The notes beneath the pieces were generated by a model, which saw only the letters and a program-made list of their open reading frames with translations, did no database searches and was not told the origin of the DNA. A stretch of 64,000 bases of DNA, taken from NCBI RefSeq assembly GCF_007096385.1, contig NZ_VJWL01000002.1:186001-250000 (forward strand), given 5' to 3'. Shown piece by piece: positions 9,553 to 17,966 of this stretch. Position 1 is the stretch's first letter, and every line of letters begins with the position of its first letter. A program made the translations under genes and the position numbers. The stretch comes from Aliidiomarina halalkaliphila (GTDB lineage: Bacteria > Pseudomonadota > Gammaproteobacteria > Enterobacterales > Alteromonadaceae).

Positions 9553-10546
9553 AGGTATCGTCTCCGCTGCTCAACATGATCTCGCCAGAGTCGGCCAGCT
9601 TGCGAACAATGGCAAGAATTGCTTTTTGTTCGGTTTCCACTTGTGACAAACGCACCGGGCCACGGGTTTCCATCTCTTCGCGAACCAACTGGCCTGCACG
9701 TTGTGACATATTGCTGAGGAACTTGTCGACCAATTCGCTTTCGGCACCTTTGAGGGCAATGACCAATACGTTGGTATCGATTTGCTTGAGAAGCACCTGA
9801 ATACTGCGGTCGTCCAAGTCCACCAAGTTCTCGAATAGGAACATCTCGTCGACGATTTTTGCTGCCAGTTCGTCGTTGTAGGCACGGATATTTTCCAACG
9901 CTGTATCTTCTTGGCCCGCATTCATTAAGTTCAGAATTTCTGCTGCGGTGCGCGCGCCACCCATCTTACTGCGCTTGAGGTTTTGACCATCCAACATACC
10001 GCCAAGAACCTCTGTGAGCTCTTGTAACGCAGCAGGCTGCACCCCAGTAAATGTGGCAATACGTAGCACCACATCGTTACGCAGACGCTCTTCGAATAAT
10101 TCAAGTACGCCAGCGGCCTGTTGCCGATCCAAATGGATTAAAATAGTGGCAATGATCTGTGGATGTTCGTCGCGGATAAGCTCGGCAACCTCAGGCACAT
10201 CCATTAAATTGAGTGCATCGATTCCGTAGTTACCCGCCTTCTGCTCAAGCACATCTTCGATGAGCGTTGAGGCGCGCTCACTACCTAAGGCCTTGGTGAG
10301 TACAGAGCGGATATAACCGTCGTACTTGTCCACCGGCGGAGAGTTCGATAAATCTTCGTGGAATTCTTCCAAAACCAGCTTAATTTCCTCATGGGAAATA
10401 TTTTGCAGGCGTGTCATTTCCTTACTGATTTTTTGAATTTGCTGTGGCTGAAAATGCTTAAATACATCCACGGCGGTATCTTCATCCAAAGCAAGCAGGA
10501 GAATTGCGCTTTTGCGAATGCCAGTCATGTTATCTACGGATTTCAT
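9545..10546 (-). CDS. fliG: Flagellar motor switch protein FliG
   Basis: FliG is the C-ring subunit that touches the stator. Visible marks are IRKSAILLLALDED at the N-terminus, the IRDEHPQIIATILIHLD segment with the EHPQ motif, and a C-terminal torque helix region LVDLDDRSIQVLLKQID followed by GPVRLSQVETEQKAILAIVRKLADSGEI (in parts). The frame is open from an ATG at 10561, inside fliF. I chose the ATG at 10546 (333 residues), but 10561 and 10528 cannot be excluded because no start has a strong ribosome-binding site. It overlaps the fliF end. Confidence 0.95.
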   Translation of the reverse strand: MKSVDNMTGIRKSAILLLALDEDTAVDVFKHFQPQQIQKISKEMTRLQNISHEEIKLVLEEFHEDLSNSPPVDKYDGYIRSVLTKALGSERASTLIEDVLEQKAGNYGIDALNLMDVPEVAELIRDEHPQIIATILIHLDRQQAAGVLELFEERLRNDVVLRIATFTGVQPAALQELTEVLGGMLDGQNLKRSKMGGARTAAEILNLMNAGQEDTALENIRAYNDELAAKIVDEMFLFENLVDLDDRSIQVLLKQIDTNVLVIALKGAESELVDKFLSNMSQRAGQLVREEMETRGPVRLSQVETEQKAILAIVRKLADSGEIMLSSGDDTYV

Positions 10547-12335
10547 CGCGCCCACTCTCATCTTCTAGTAACCAATTCTGCACAATGCGAGCCACCTGAC
10601 GTGGTTTTTGCCGTGCAATTTCTTGCGTTTTCTTCAGTGCTTGCTCATAAGACGACAAGTCTTTCTTCTTCGGCCAGTTGAACTTCATCTCTTCAGTGTC
10701 AACGGCGTCGCTTGGGTCAGAGGCATCATCGTCATCGCCAGCGATGGCTTGGAAGGTGCTGCGACGGGTGGCCACAACCTCTTGGTCCGCATCGTCGTTA
10801 TCAGCACGGGATTTAACCGGACCAACAAAACGACGCAGAATCGGACGCATCACCAATAGATAGAACAATAAGATACCGAGACCAGCGAGGACATATCGGG
10901 CAGCTTGCATAATCAGCCGCTGTGTTTCTGGATGCTCCCACCACTCACGTTGAAGAGCGCCGACTTCTTCATCGGTGGTGACAAAAGCACTGTTCACAAT
11001 TTCAAGGGCATCACCACGAAGCTCTGAGAAGCCCATGGCCTGACGAACTAAACGATCGATACGGGCTAAATCTTCATCTGTGAGAGGGACCTTAACCGGT
11101 AATCCTTCCTCGTCGACACCATCACGATAATTAACCACGATAGCCGCGGAAAGACGCTCAAGACGGCCGCGCTGGTGCTGAATATGGGCAATGTTCCGGT
11201 CGACTTCATAGTTCACAATGTTGTCTTGGCGCACGCTGTTTTGTCCGCGTGTAATGGCGCCCTGAACGCCATTAGCTTCTTCTTCAGCCGCTTCTGCAGG
11301 GGTCTCAATAGGAGCGGTTACAACACCTGGAGGGGTATTCGACAACGCGCCGGGAACACCCTGGGCTCTGTCGCCATCGCCGGCAAAACTCACATTACTT
11401 TGAATACTGCGCACCGCCGCTGTTTCCGGCGTTTGGTTTGGCGTGAAGCGTTCCGAAGTTTCTTCTATCCGGGAGAAGTCGATTTGGGCGACCACTTTCG
11501 CACGCACGTTTTGACGTCCGAGAATGGGAGCGAGAATTTCTTCGATACGGCGCTGATAAGTACGTTCAATTTCTTCTGTATAGGTGAGTTCGGTGCCACT
11601 TAAATCAGATTTCTGGCCATTTTTTGACAGCAGGTTGCCGAGTTGGTCAACCACAGTGACATGGTCAGCGCTCAGTTCTGGCACTGCACTAGATACCATA
11701 TGAACGATGGCCATCACTTGACCGTCCGCTAACGTGCGGCCGGGATGCAAGGAAAGAACAACAGATGCTTTAGCAGGCTCGCGGTCGCGGATAAAGACGG
11801 AAGGCTTCGCCATAGACAAATGCACGCGTGCGCGTTGCACAGGGCCTAGCGACTCCATGGAATTGGCCAGCTCTCCTTCAAGAGACCGCTGGAAATTGAC
11901 CTGTTCACTAAATTGACTAATACCAAACGATTGGTTGTCCATCAGTGCAAAGCCAATGTTGCCACCGTGGGGTAAACCCTGTTCGGCCATACTCAAACGC
12001 ACGCGATGCACCTGATTGCCAGGAATCATAATGGTGCTGCCATTGCCCGTGAGCTGGTAGGGAATACGCTGGTTTTCCAGTTCGCTCACGATACGCCCAC
12101 CGTCGGCTTCCGTGAGATTCGAGTATAAAACGCGATATTCAGGGGTAGACGCCCACATGATTAAAGCAACAACGATTGCAATGAATGCAGCACCACCAAT
12201 CAATAACGGTAACAATGCACCACTACGCAACTGCGTGACCAGTCTCTCTAAAGACGACTGTGGCGCGGTTGTTGCGTTTGATGCAGCTGTTGCTGTTGAG
12301 CCGGGCTGCGTTGCTTGATTCATCGTCGTATCCAT
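10530..12335 (-). CDS. fliF: Flagellar MS-ring protein FliF
   Basis: FliF builds the MS ring in the inner membrane. The 601-residue protein has two membrane helices, about residues 38-60 (LLPLLIGGAAFIAIVVALIMW) and about 465-485 (YVLAGLGILLFYLLVMRPIL). Ring-building motifs lie between them, including EYRVLYSNLTEADGGRIVSELE and RVHLSMAKPSVF. The C-terminal tail is the FliG-binding part. It is the first gene of the leftward fliFGHIJKLMNOPQR block. An alternative ATG at 12323 is possible. Confidence 0.96.
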   Translation of the reverse strand: MDTTMNQATQPGSTATAASNATTAPQSSLERLVTQLRSGALLPLLIGGAAFIAIVVALIMWASTPEYRVLYSNLTEADGGRIVSELENQRIPYQLTGNGSTIMIPGNQVHRVRLSMAEQGLPHGGNIGFALMDNQSFGISQFSEQVNFQRSLEGELANSMESLGPVQRARVHLSMAKPSVFIRDREPAKASVVLSLHPGRTLADGQVMAIVHMVSSAVPELSADHVTVVDQLGNLLSKNGQKSDLSGTELTYTEEIERTYQRRIEEILAPILGRQNVRAKVVAQIDFSRIEETSERFTPNQTPETAAVRSIQSNVSFAGDGDRAQGVPGALSNTPPGVVTAPIETPAEAAEEEANGVQGAITRGQNSVRQDNIVNYEVDRNIAHIQHQRGRLERLSAAIVVNYRDGVDEEGLPVKVPLTDEDLARIDRLVRQAMGFSELRGDALEIVNSAFVTTDEEVGALQREWWEHPETQRLIMQAARYVLAGLGILLFYLLVMRPILRRFVGPVKSRADNDDADQEVVATRRSTFQAIAGDDDDASDPSDAVDTEEMKFNWPKKKDLSSYEQALKKTQEIARQKPRQVARIVQNWLLEDESGRDEIRR

Positions 12336-12587
12336 GGATTCGTCGCACTACCTAATTTAAAGCTCCAGAGGGCGGAGGGTTTTTTCATGGATGTCATTAT
12401 CCCGAGGGCACGCGCAATCAAATGCATAAATAAGCCACTTTTTTTTGCTTAATTAGAGCGTTCGTCTGGAGAGGGGGCTGCTATTCTTGCTGCCATCAAA
12501 GGTGACACACCGGCTCCTTTATCGCGCAAGCTTGGAAGACGGAAGCGAGCGTCGCAGGAATCGGAACTAAGACGAGAGGTTTTTTGT
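12336..12587. promoter_or_regulatory. Divergent fliF/fliE regulatory region
   Basis: About 250 bases between divergent flagellar operons, presumably holding their class 2 promoters. I see an A/T-rich core at 12421-12455 but no convincing FliA promoter. There are GG-N10-GC spacings resembling sigma-54 sites, discussed under rejected items. In FlhDC-controlled bacteria the activator would bind in such a region; I cannot point to the site with confidence. Confidence 0.5.
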
Positions 12588-12926
12588 ATGAGTGTTGCAG
12601 GAATTCAATCAGCGCTTCAACAAATGCAGGCATTACAAACCCAGGCGACTGGGCAAAAACCGCAAGCACAGATCGCAGGCAACCAAGGCACGCCAGGTGC
12701 CCAAGCAAGCTTTGCGACAGAGCTGAAATCGTCAATTAACCGCATTAATGATTTGCAAAATGCGGCAGCAACCAAACAGCAAGCGTTTCAAATGGGCGAT
12801 CCCAATGTTGCCTTGCATGATGTGATGGTCGACATGCAAAAAGCATCACTGGCATTTGAAATGGGTGTGCAAGTGCGTAACCGGTTAGTGGGCGCGTACA
12901 AAGAAATTATGAATATGAACGTATAA
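12588..12926 (+). CDS. fliE: Flagellar hook-basal body complex protein FliE
   Basis: FliE is the small adaptor joining MS ring and rod. The 112 residues are of family length. They end with the conserved segment DPNVALHDVMVDMQKASLAFEMGVQVRNRLVGAYKEIMNMNV (in parts), diagnostic for FliE. The gene is transcribed alone and divergently from fliF, as in enterics. A strong stem-loop follows its stop codon. Confidence 0.96.
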   Translation: MSVAGIQSALQQMQALQTQATGQKPQAQIAGNQGTPGAQASFATELKSSINRINDLQNAAATKQQAFQMGDPNVALHDVMVDMQKASLAFEMGVQVRNRLVGAYKEIMNMNV

Positions 12927-12935
12927 CCGGATTCA

Positions 12936-12955
12936 GCCAATCATGAGATTGGCTG
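12936..12955. terminator. Stem-loop between convergent fliE and flaG
   Basis: AGCCAATC at 12936-12943, loop ATGA, GATTGGCT at 12948-12955: a perfect 8-base stem followed on the plus strand by a T/G-rich run. It probably ends fliE transcription and may also serve flaG on the other strand. Confidence 0.6.
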
Positions 12956-12972
12956 TTGTTCGTGTTCAACAT

Positions 12973-13323
12973 TTAGGCTTCGCTTCGAAACAAGACACCG
13001 CGTAAATCAGTGAGATGCTGCGACACTCTCACAATCTCTTCCGACGGAATTTGCCGAATTACTTCACCAGAACGACCATCAACTACCTGAATCACAATTG
13101 GTGGGTTGCTTTGGGCCACTTCAAAACGCACGTCATACGAGCTCAGCACTTCGTTGATCTGCTGAATCGCCGGAATCAGTTCCTGTAAATTAAACTCACG
13201 ACCAGTATCAGCAGAGCCTTTATTTACCGGTAATTGCTGGATTGCTTTCTCCAAGCGCTGGCGCTCAGATGCGGCAAATGCTGCCGGCCAATTGGCGGAC
13301 AGTTCACTAATGGGTGTGGTCAT
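12973..13323 (-). CDS. flaG: FlaG family flagellar protein
   Basis: A 116-residue protein. The C-terminal half is the FlaG domain: INEVLSSYDVRFEVAQSNPPIVIQVVDGRSGEVIRQIPSEEIVRV (in parts). In Vibrio and Campylobacter relatives FlaG affects filament length; its exact role here is inferred. The reading frame stays open to 13545 inside the next gene, but the ATG at 13323 has GGAG upstream at good spacing and gives the family length. A near-consensus FliA promoter lies just upstream, so this gene is class 3 and not part of the EamA transcript only. Confidence 0.9.
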   Translation of the reverse strand: MTTPISELSANWPAAFAASERQRLEKAIQQLPVNKGSADTGREFNLQELIPAIQQINEVLSSYDVRFEVAQSNPPIVIQVVDGRSGEVIRQIPSEEIVRVSQHLTDLRGVLFRSEA

Positions 13324-13358
13324 CAGAGCATTCTCCAAACGAATGTTACTTAAGCCTA

Positions 13359-13385
13359 CTATCGGCACGGCCGCTAAATACTTTA
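13359..13385 (-). promoter_or_regulatory. Sigma-28 (FliA) promoter of flaG
   Basis: Read on the minus strand: TAAAGTAT (13385-13378), 11 bases, GCCGATAG (13366-13359). This is 14 of 16 matches to TAAAGTTT-N11-GCCGATAA with exact spacing. It overlaps the last codon of the upstream EamA gene and lies about 36 bases before the flaG start. Confidence 0.82.
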
Positions 13386-14303
13386 GTGCTGAAGTTTGCT
13401 TTGTTCGATGGAGCTCAGGTGTTTTTTGCGCATGGCTTCGCGATGGCTGATATAAATGCCACTGGCAATAACCACTGCCGCACCCACGAGAACCCACGGC
13501 CCCGGCCAATCGCCCCAAAATAAATATCCCAAGGCCAAGGCCCAAATCATGGCGCTGTATTCAAACGACGACAAGACTGCTGGTGGCGCCATGCGATAGG
13601 CTTCTGTGAGCAGGTATTGAGCAATAGCGCCAGATACGCCAAGCCCGAGTAGCCAAGGAATATCCCCAAGGGTAACCGGCCGCCAATCAAACAATGCGAG
13701 CAACCCGCACCCCAGCGATAGGCTCAGTACGAAAAACAACATCAATGATTCCGAGGTTTCGGTGCGATGCATTAAGCGCACGAGAATCATCACCAGCGCA
13801 TATCCCAAGGTAGCCAACAAACCAATGATTACCCCGTAGGAAAGGAACCCCATGGCATTGGGGTTGAGCATAATAAGTACGCCAATAAAGCCAACGAGCA
13901 CCGCGCCGTAACGATGAATACCGACTTTTTCTTTTAATAAGGGAACCGACAGCAAGGTAATCAGCAACGGGGCGACGAAAAATATGGCGTAGGCGTTGGC
14001 TAACGGGAGCTCGCGCAGGGTAATGACGGTAAGAACAAGAAAAATAATACTGATGCCGCCGCGGATAAGGTGCAAATGAATTCGGCGCGGACGCACTCGG
14101 GCCAATGATTTGGTGGCCACCAACCAAAGCAGAATAAAGGGTAACGACATGGCACCACGGAAAAATGCCACTTGCATGGCGCTCATGTGCCCGGCGAGGT
14201 GTTTCATGGCCACATCCATTAACGAAAAGCACAGCACCGCGAGAATCATAAATAGGATGCCTTTACCAATGCGTTCGTGTGCAGAGAGTGGACTCATGAT
14301 CAT
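13383..14303 (-). CDS. EamA/DMT-family transporter
   Basis: A 306-residue integral membrane protein with about ten hydrophobic helices in two homologous halves, the EamA (drug/metabolite transporter) fold. Typical stretches are FMILAVLCFSLMDVAMKHLAG at the start of the first half, and VSGAIAQYLLTEAYRMAPPAVLSSFEYSAMIWALALGYLFWGDWP (in parts) in the second. The substrate is unknown; members export amino acids, nucleotides or other metabolites. It lies among flagellar genes without an obvious functional link. An inner ATG at 14297 is an alternative start. Confidence 0.88.
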   Translation of the reverse strand: MIMSPLSAHERIGKGILFMILAVLCFSLMDVAMKHLAGHMSAMQVAFFRGAMSLPFILLWLVATKSLARVRPRRIHLHLIRGGISIIFLVLTVITLRELPLANAYAIFFVAPLLITLLSVPLLKEKVGIHRYGAVLVGFIGVLIMLNPNAMGFLSYGVIIGLLATLGYALVMILVRLMHRTETSESLMLFFVLSLSLGCGLLALFDWRPVTLGDIPWLLGLGVSGAIAQYLLTEAYRMAPPAVLSSFEYSAMIWALALGYLFWGDWPGPWVLVGAAVVIASGIYISHREAMRKKHLSSIEQSKLQH

Positions 14304-14379
14304 CCTTGTAGTGACGGGGTGGTGATCCGATTATAACGACCACAGGAAGGAATGCTACTGTGCAAAAGCAATGGCTGAA

Positions 14380-14769
14380 TTAATCGATGGAACAGCGCTC
14401 GCAGCGCGATTTTCCGGTGAACAATTTGGAAATGGAGTAACGATTGCGCGCAAAGTAGAGATAGGCTCTATCGGCGACCCAACCAATGAATGGCCAACGC
14501 AAGGGGGCGGTCAGCCAACCGCGTCCAGCTAACGACCACGCCGCGTGCGTGACATCGAGACCATACAGCATCTCACCACGACTCGTAAGGCCATGCAAGA
14601 TGGTGTTTGCCTTGGCCACAGAAACCTGGGGATAACGTGCGCTAAAATCGTCTTCAAGAATATCTTCAAAGGCGATCTGCTGGTGTTTATCCAGGCGTTT
14701 TAAATGTTTCATCTCGCGCACGCAGAGCGGACACTGGCCATCGTAGAAAATCGTAAGTTGTGTTGTCAT
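14380..14769 (-). CDS. DCC family thiol-disulfide-like protein (DUF393)
   Basis: A 129-residue protein of the DUF393 or DCC family. The defining motif FYDGQCPLCVREM (DxxCxxC) is at residues 8-20, in a thioredoxin-like context, followed by the usual W-rich region GWLTAPLRWPFIGWVADRAYLYFARNRY (in parts). A C-terminal CERC pair is also present. The family is thought to be redox-active, but no substrate is established. The gene stands alone, with the fliC terminator upstream. Confidence 0.87.
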   Translation of the reverse strand: MTTQLTIFYDGQCPLCVREMKHLKRLDKHQQIAFEDILEDDFSARYPQVSVAKANTILHGLTSRGEMLYGLDVTHAAWSLAGRGWLTAPLRWPFIGWVADRAYLYFARNRYSISKLFTGKSRCERCSID

Positions 14770-14833
14770 AAACCGCTCTTACCGTATGAGTTACTTTTTA
14801 AGTATATACGCAACTCAGTGGTAAAAAGATGTC

Positions 14834-14861
14834 AAAGAAAAAGGCGCCCGAAGGCGCCTTT
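14834..14861 (-). terminator. Intrinsic terminator of fliC
   Basis: On the minus strand: AAAGGCGCC, loop TTCG, GGCGCCTTT, then TTCTTT (stem arms 14861-14853 and 14848-14840). A strong G/C stem with a T-rich tail 35 bases beyond the flagellin stop codon. Confidence 0.88.
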
Positions 14862-14895
14862 GAATTCATTAGCGGGTAGCTTACCCCGGTATGAA

Positions 14896-15741
14896 TTAAC
14901 CTAATAGTGACAATACTGACTGTGGTACCTGATTCGCCTGAGCAAGTACTGAAGTACCAGCTTGCTGAAGAATCTGTGCACGGGTCATGTTTGACACTTC
15001 TACCGCGTAGTCCGCATCTTCGATACGTGAACGGGCAGCTGAAAGGTTAGTTACTGTAGTTGCGATGTTGTCGATAGCAGACTCAAGACGGTTTTGAACC
15101 GCACCCAGAGTTGAACGAGCTCCATCTACTGCGCTAAGTGCGTCATCTAGAATTGCAAGTGCACCTGGATCAGTGGCTGGGTCAGCACCTTCTTGAGTGG
15201 TAACATCGAAATTCTCTAGAGCTCCACCAGCTAACGCATTAAACCCGGTAGTAGTAAATGCAGCTGCTTCAATAGTAATTACCTGCCCATCTTTAGAACC
15301 AACTTGAATGTTGAAGTCTGCGCCACCATCAAAAATTGGGTTACCGTTGAAGTTGGACTGATCAACAACACGGTTGATCTCAGCTAAGCGCTCATTAACT
15401 TCAGCTTGGATTGATGCGATATCATCTGCTGAGTTAGTTCCGTTTTGTGCTTGCACCGTAAGTTCACGGATACGCTGAATGTTATCGTTGATTTGATTCA
15501 ACGCGCCTTCAGCGGTTTGCGACAATGAGATACCATCGTTTGCATTACGCTGAGCTTGTGTTAAACCACGAATTTCCGCAGTCATTTTGTTGGCAATGGC
15601 TTGACCAGCAGCATCGTCTTTGGCGCTGTTAATACGCAGGCCTGAAGACAGACGCTCCATAGAAGTTTGCAGTGCAGACTGAGACTTCTGTAGATTTTGC
15701 TGACCAATCAGCGAGGTCATGTTTGTATTGATTACTGACAT
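14896..15741 (-). CDS. fliC: Flagellin
   Basis: The filament subunit, secreted through the hollow flagellum. The 281 residues have the conserved D0/D1 ends: [52 protein letters not shown] (in parts) at the N-terminus, and [31 protein letters not shown] (in parts) at the C-terminus. The variable middle is short (about residues 140-190), so the filament surface is small. The ribosome-binding site AAGGAA precedes the ATG. It has its own FliA promoter and terminator, so it is monocistronic. It is the only flagellin gene in the window. Confidence 0.97.
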   Translation of the reverse strand: MSVINTNMTSLIGQQNLQKSQSALQTSMERLSSGLRINSAKDDAAGQAIANKMTAEIRGLTQAQRNANDGISLSQTAEGALNQINDNIQRIRELTVQAQNGTNSADDIASIQAEVNERLAEINRVVDQSNFNGNPIFDGGADFNIQVGSKDGQVITIEAAAFTTTGFNALAGGALENFDVTTQEGADPATDPGALAILDDALSAVDGARSTLGAVQNRLESAIDNIATTVTNLSAARSRIEDADYAVEVSNMTRAQILQQAGTSVLAQANQVPQSVLSLLG

Positions 15742-15799
15742 AGTCTTATTCCTTCTGTTTTCAAAAATGGCCGGCGTGGTGGCCTGCCGTCACCCCTAG

Positions 15800-15826
15800 T
15801 TATCGGAGTGGCTAAAAAAAACTTTA
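15800..15826 (-). promoter_or_regulatory. Sigma-28 (FliA) promoter of fliC
   Basis: Minus strand: TAAAGTTT (15826-15819), 11 bases, TCCGATAA (15807-15800). Fifteen of sixteen positions match the FliA consensus. It would give a leader of about 50 bases before the flagellin ATG. Confidence 0.92.
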
Positions 15827-16036
15827 GGCGGTTGTTAAAAAAATTTTCGAAAAGGGTATAGAAACCAGTTGTTTTGCTCCCAGAACGCTGTGCGCATGGG
15901 GATCTTGTGGTTTTGTAAAGACAGCCGGAGTAGATAAAGGTATACATAGGGTATAGGTAAGTCGAGCGCAGGTTCATGTACAGGGAAGTAGTGAGCCGCT
16001 GCTCGAATAGCGCCTTAAGAAGGGCGCTTTTTCTTC
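15827..16036. other. Intergenic region between the fliC and PilZ/HD-GYP promoters
   Basis: About 210 bases without a convincing gene. It contains GGGTATAG twice (15854-15861 and 15949-15956) and a related AGGTATAC (15938-15945). A plus-strand terminator-like hairpin lies at 16009-16039. A short untranslated transcript or a housekeeping promoter is possible but unproven. Confidence 0.4.
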
Positions 16037-16039
16037 TTT
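16009..16039 (+). terminator. Plus-strand intrinsic terminator upstream of the PilZ/HD-GYP gene
   Basis: AGCGCC (16009-16014) and GGCGCT (16023-16028), extended by T-G and T-A pairs around an AAGA loop, then TTTTTCTTCTTT. No plus-strand gene lies upstream in this interval, so it would end either a small transcript or antisense transcription from the fliC leader region. Confidence 0.65.
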
Positions 16040-16063
16040 AGTTTTTTATAAGAACGCCGATAA
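16037..16063 (+). promoter_or_regulatory. Sigma-28 (FliA) promoter of the PilZ/HD-GYP gene
   Basis: TTTAGTTT (16037-16044), 11 bases, perfect GCCGATAA (16056-16063). Fourteen of sixteen positions match. The start codon at 16091 lies about 20 bases after the expected transcription start. This places the gene in the class 3 flagellar regulon. Confidence 0.8.
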
Positions 16064-16090
16064 TTTAATTGCCACGAACAACAATGGAGT

Positions 16091-17788
16091 GTGGTTGTGC
16101 AAGAAGAAGAGTATTCACCCGTATCGAGCAAAGTAGAAATGTCTGCTTTGTTGGAAACCATGATGCAACCGGGAGCGGCCTCGATTCGGCTGAATGTGCC
16201 TGGGGCTGAGGCGTTTCCGATCGTTCTGATGGATTTAGAAGATAACGAGTATATTGAATACGATCTCACCGCCATTCGCGATCTCGCGCCCAAATTAAGA
16301 CGCGGCGTCGAATATATTCTCCTTGGCCAAAGCCACGCCGGCATGATTCGCTCCTCGCCGCTCAAGATGCGAGATTTTGTCGACGATAACGGCCGCTTAA
16401 AAAGCAAATCGGATTGGCCTGAAGGTCTCGATTTAAGGCAGCGCCGCGCTGCCTTCCGTGCGCAACTGCGCATTGGTATGGACGTGGGGGTGCGTTTACG
16501 CACCGACGACGAAGATGAATCCAAGCGTCTCGAGTTAATGGGTGATTTGCGTGATTTATCCGCAACCGGCTGTCTCACCGATTTTTACGCCCAAGATGGG
16601 GCGTCAAAAGTGCTCAATGAAATGCACGTTACTTTGGAAATCTGTTTCCCCGATAGTACCGTGTTTCCGATTGATGCAGATGTGCGCCATATAAAAACAG
16701 ACTCCGACCGGCAAGTACTCACCGTTGGCTTTGAGTTTACTAACCCCAGCAATGAAAAAGAAAAGCAATTGTGGAACTTCGTTCGCGAAATCGAACGTGA
16801 GGCATCACGTTCTGCGGGTGATGGTGCCAATCGCTCGCCGTCACCTTTGTTTGAACAAAAAGGCGATAACCCGGTTGCGCTGGGGCGTCGGCAAGGGCAC
16901 AAGTATGCCACGCCGATGGCTCGTAGGTTGGCGCGCATCGCCGGTTATCTCGATAGCCAGATGGTTGCGTTACGGCAAAGTCAGGATGTGAATTCCATTC
17001 AGCTATCGGCGCATGCGGATCGGTTGTTGGATATATTAATGGATAACCGCGAGGACGCCTTGTTTGCGTTGCGTTGCATTCATCGGGAATCGCCCTGGGT
17101 GACCCATGGTTTGAGTGTTGCCCTGCGCATGGCAGATTTAGCCCAAAGCCGTGCGAAGATTCCTCGCGATATTTTAAAGGCTATTGTCGCTTGCGGCATG
17201 ATTCACGATTTGGGTAAGGGCATGTTGCCGTCGTCGTTATGGAAGGCAAGCACCTTAAGTCGCGATTCCTATGTGCGTATGCAATCCCACGTTGCGCTGC
17301 TTATTAATCAAATAGATAAATGCAAATGGTTGGCACCAACCGTAGTGCAGAGTGTCATTGAGCGCGTGAATGAACGGCTCGACGGATCGGGTTATCCGCT
17401 GGGATTGAAAGGAAATGATTTGGGCGAACTAGCGCGGATGGCCATGGTAGTTGATGCGGTGGATGCGATGTGTCGGCCACGGGCTGACCGGGCAGGGTTA
17501 ACGCCGGAGAATGCTTACCGCTACTTGCTGACAAACCAGAATCAATTTGATCGAAACTGGGTTGAGGCTTATATCCGTCATTTTGGAGTGATTCCAGTGG
17601 GCTCGCTGGTGAAGTACAAATCAGGGCAACTTGCTTGGGTTATTAGTTTGGATGAAAAGCGCCATATCAGCGCAGTGCAACTCACCACCCATGAAGGCCC
17701 ACCAGACGACGAACTAGGCGACGTGATTGAAGGCGACAAGCTGGGTGAGTTGGGTGAGATCCGCGAAGTCTTAGGAGCGGACTGCTAA
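16091..17788 (+). CDS. YcgR/PilZ domain protein fused to a degenerate HD-GYP domain
   Basis: A 565-residue probable c-di-GMP receptor. Residues about 1-110 look like the YcgR N-terminal domain. The PilZ domain follows, with RQRRAAFR near 117-124 and DLSATGC near 155-161, the two c-di-GMP-binding motifs. The C-terminal half is HD-GYP: H372-D373 in IHDLGKG, a QSHVALL helix and DGSGYP. The usual HH before E in HHExxDGxGYP is replaced by V426-N427, so two metal ligands are lost and phosphodiesterase activity is doubtful. The start codon is GTG. The FliA promoter and location between fliC and fliD imply a role in flagellar control, perhaps as a motor brake like YcgR. Confidence 0.86.
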   Translation: MVVQEEEYSPVSSKVEMSALLETMMQPGAASIRLNVPGAEAFPIVLMDLEDNEYIEYDLTAIRDLAPKLRRGVEYILLGQSHAGMIRSSPLKMRDFVDDNGRLKSKSDWPEGLDLRQRRAAFRAQLRIGMDVGVRLRTDDEDESKRLELMGDLRDLSATGCLTDFYAQDGASKVLNEMHVTLEICFPDSTVFPIDADVRHIKTDSDRQVLTVGFEFTNPSNEKEKQLWNFVREIEREASRSAGDGANRSPSPLFEQKGDNPVALGRRQGHKYATPMARRLARIAGYLDSQMVALRQSQDVNSIQLSAHADRLLDILMDNREDALFALRCIHRESPWVTHGLSVALRMADLAQSRAKIPRDILKAIVACGMIHDLGKGMLPSSLWKASTLSRDSYVRMQSHVALLINQIDKCKWLAPTVVQSVIERVNERLDGSGYPLGLKGNDLGELARMAMVVDAVDAMCRPRADRAGLTPENAYRYLLTNQNQFDRNWVEAYIRHFGVIPVGSLVKYKSGQLAWVISLDEKRHISAVQLTTHEGPPDDELGDVIEGDKLGELGEIREVLGADC

Positions 17789-17810
17789 TGTTCAGGTCGA
17801 AAGCTGCAGT

Positions 17811-17837
17811 TAAAGTTTTTTATGGCATCGCCGATAA
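17811..17837 (+). promoter_or_regulatory. Sigma-28 (FliA) promoter of fliD
   Basis: TAAAGTTT (17811-17818), 11 bases, GCCGATAA (17830-17837): a perfect match to the enteric FliA consensus. The leader to the fliD start is about 120 bases. Transcription probably continues through fliS and the fliT-like gene. Confidence 0.94.
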
Positions 17838-17966
17838 ATCGAATAAGCGGGTTAAATTGTGGCTTATTGAGCGCTAATTAACCACAGAAAGCTGACAAAA
17901 TACTCAGGATGGCGTAAAAAGAGCAATACTCGTTCTACGTGATCCCAATTTTATCGAAGGTATACC

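Noticed and set aside
12421-12440. TGGCTTATTTATGCA on the minus strand before fliF, a sigma-54-like site
   Set aside because: The spacing between GG and GC is one base short, which abolishes function in known sigma-54 promoters.
12467-12482. GG-N10-GC spacing upstream of fliE that looks like a sigma-54 promoter
   Set aside because: Only the dinucleotides fit; the rest of the consensus is missing, and the cluster is of FlhDC/FliA type with no sigma-54 activator gene in the window.
13324-13545. Extended N-terminus of FlaG, giving 190 residues
   Set aside because: The extra part lies antiparallel in meaning to the EamA coding region on the same strand in another frame; the ATG at 13323 has a ribosome-binding site and the family length.
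15732-15977. Minus-strand 81-residue frame over the fliC promoter
   Set aside because: It overlaps the flagellin start and its FliA promoter, and its translation has no family resemblance.
17910-17925. TGGCGTAAAAAGAGCA before fliD as a sigma-54 promoter
   Set aside because: Lacks the TT before GC, while a perfect FliA promoter lies just upstream at 17811-17837.
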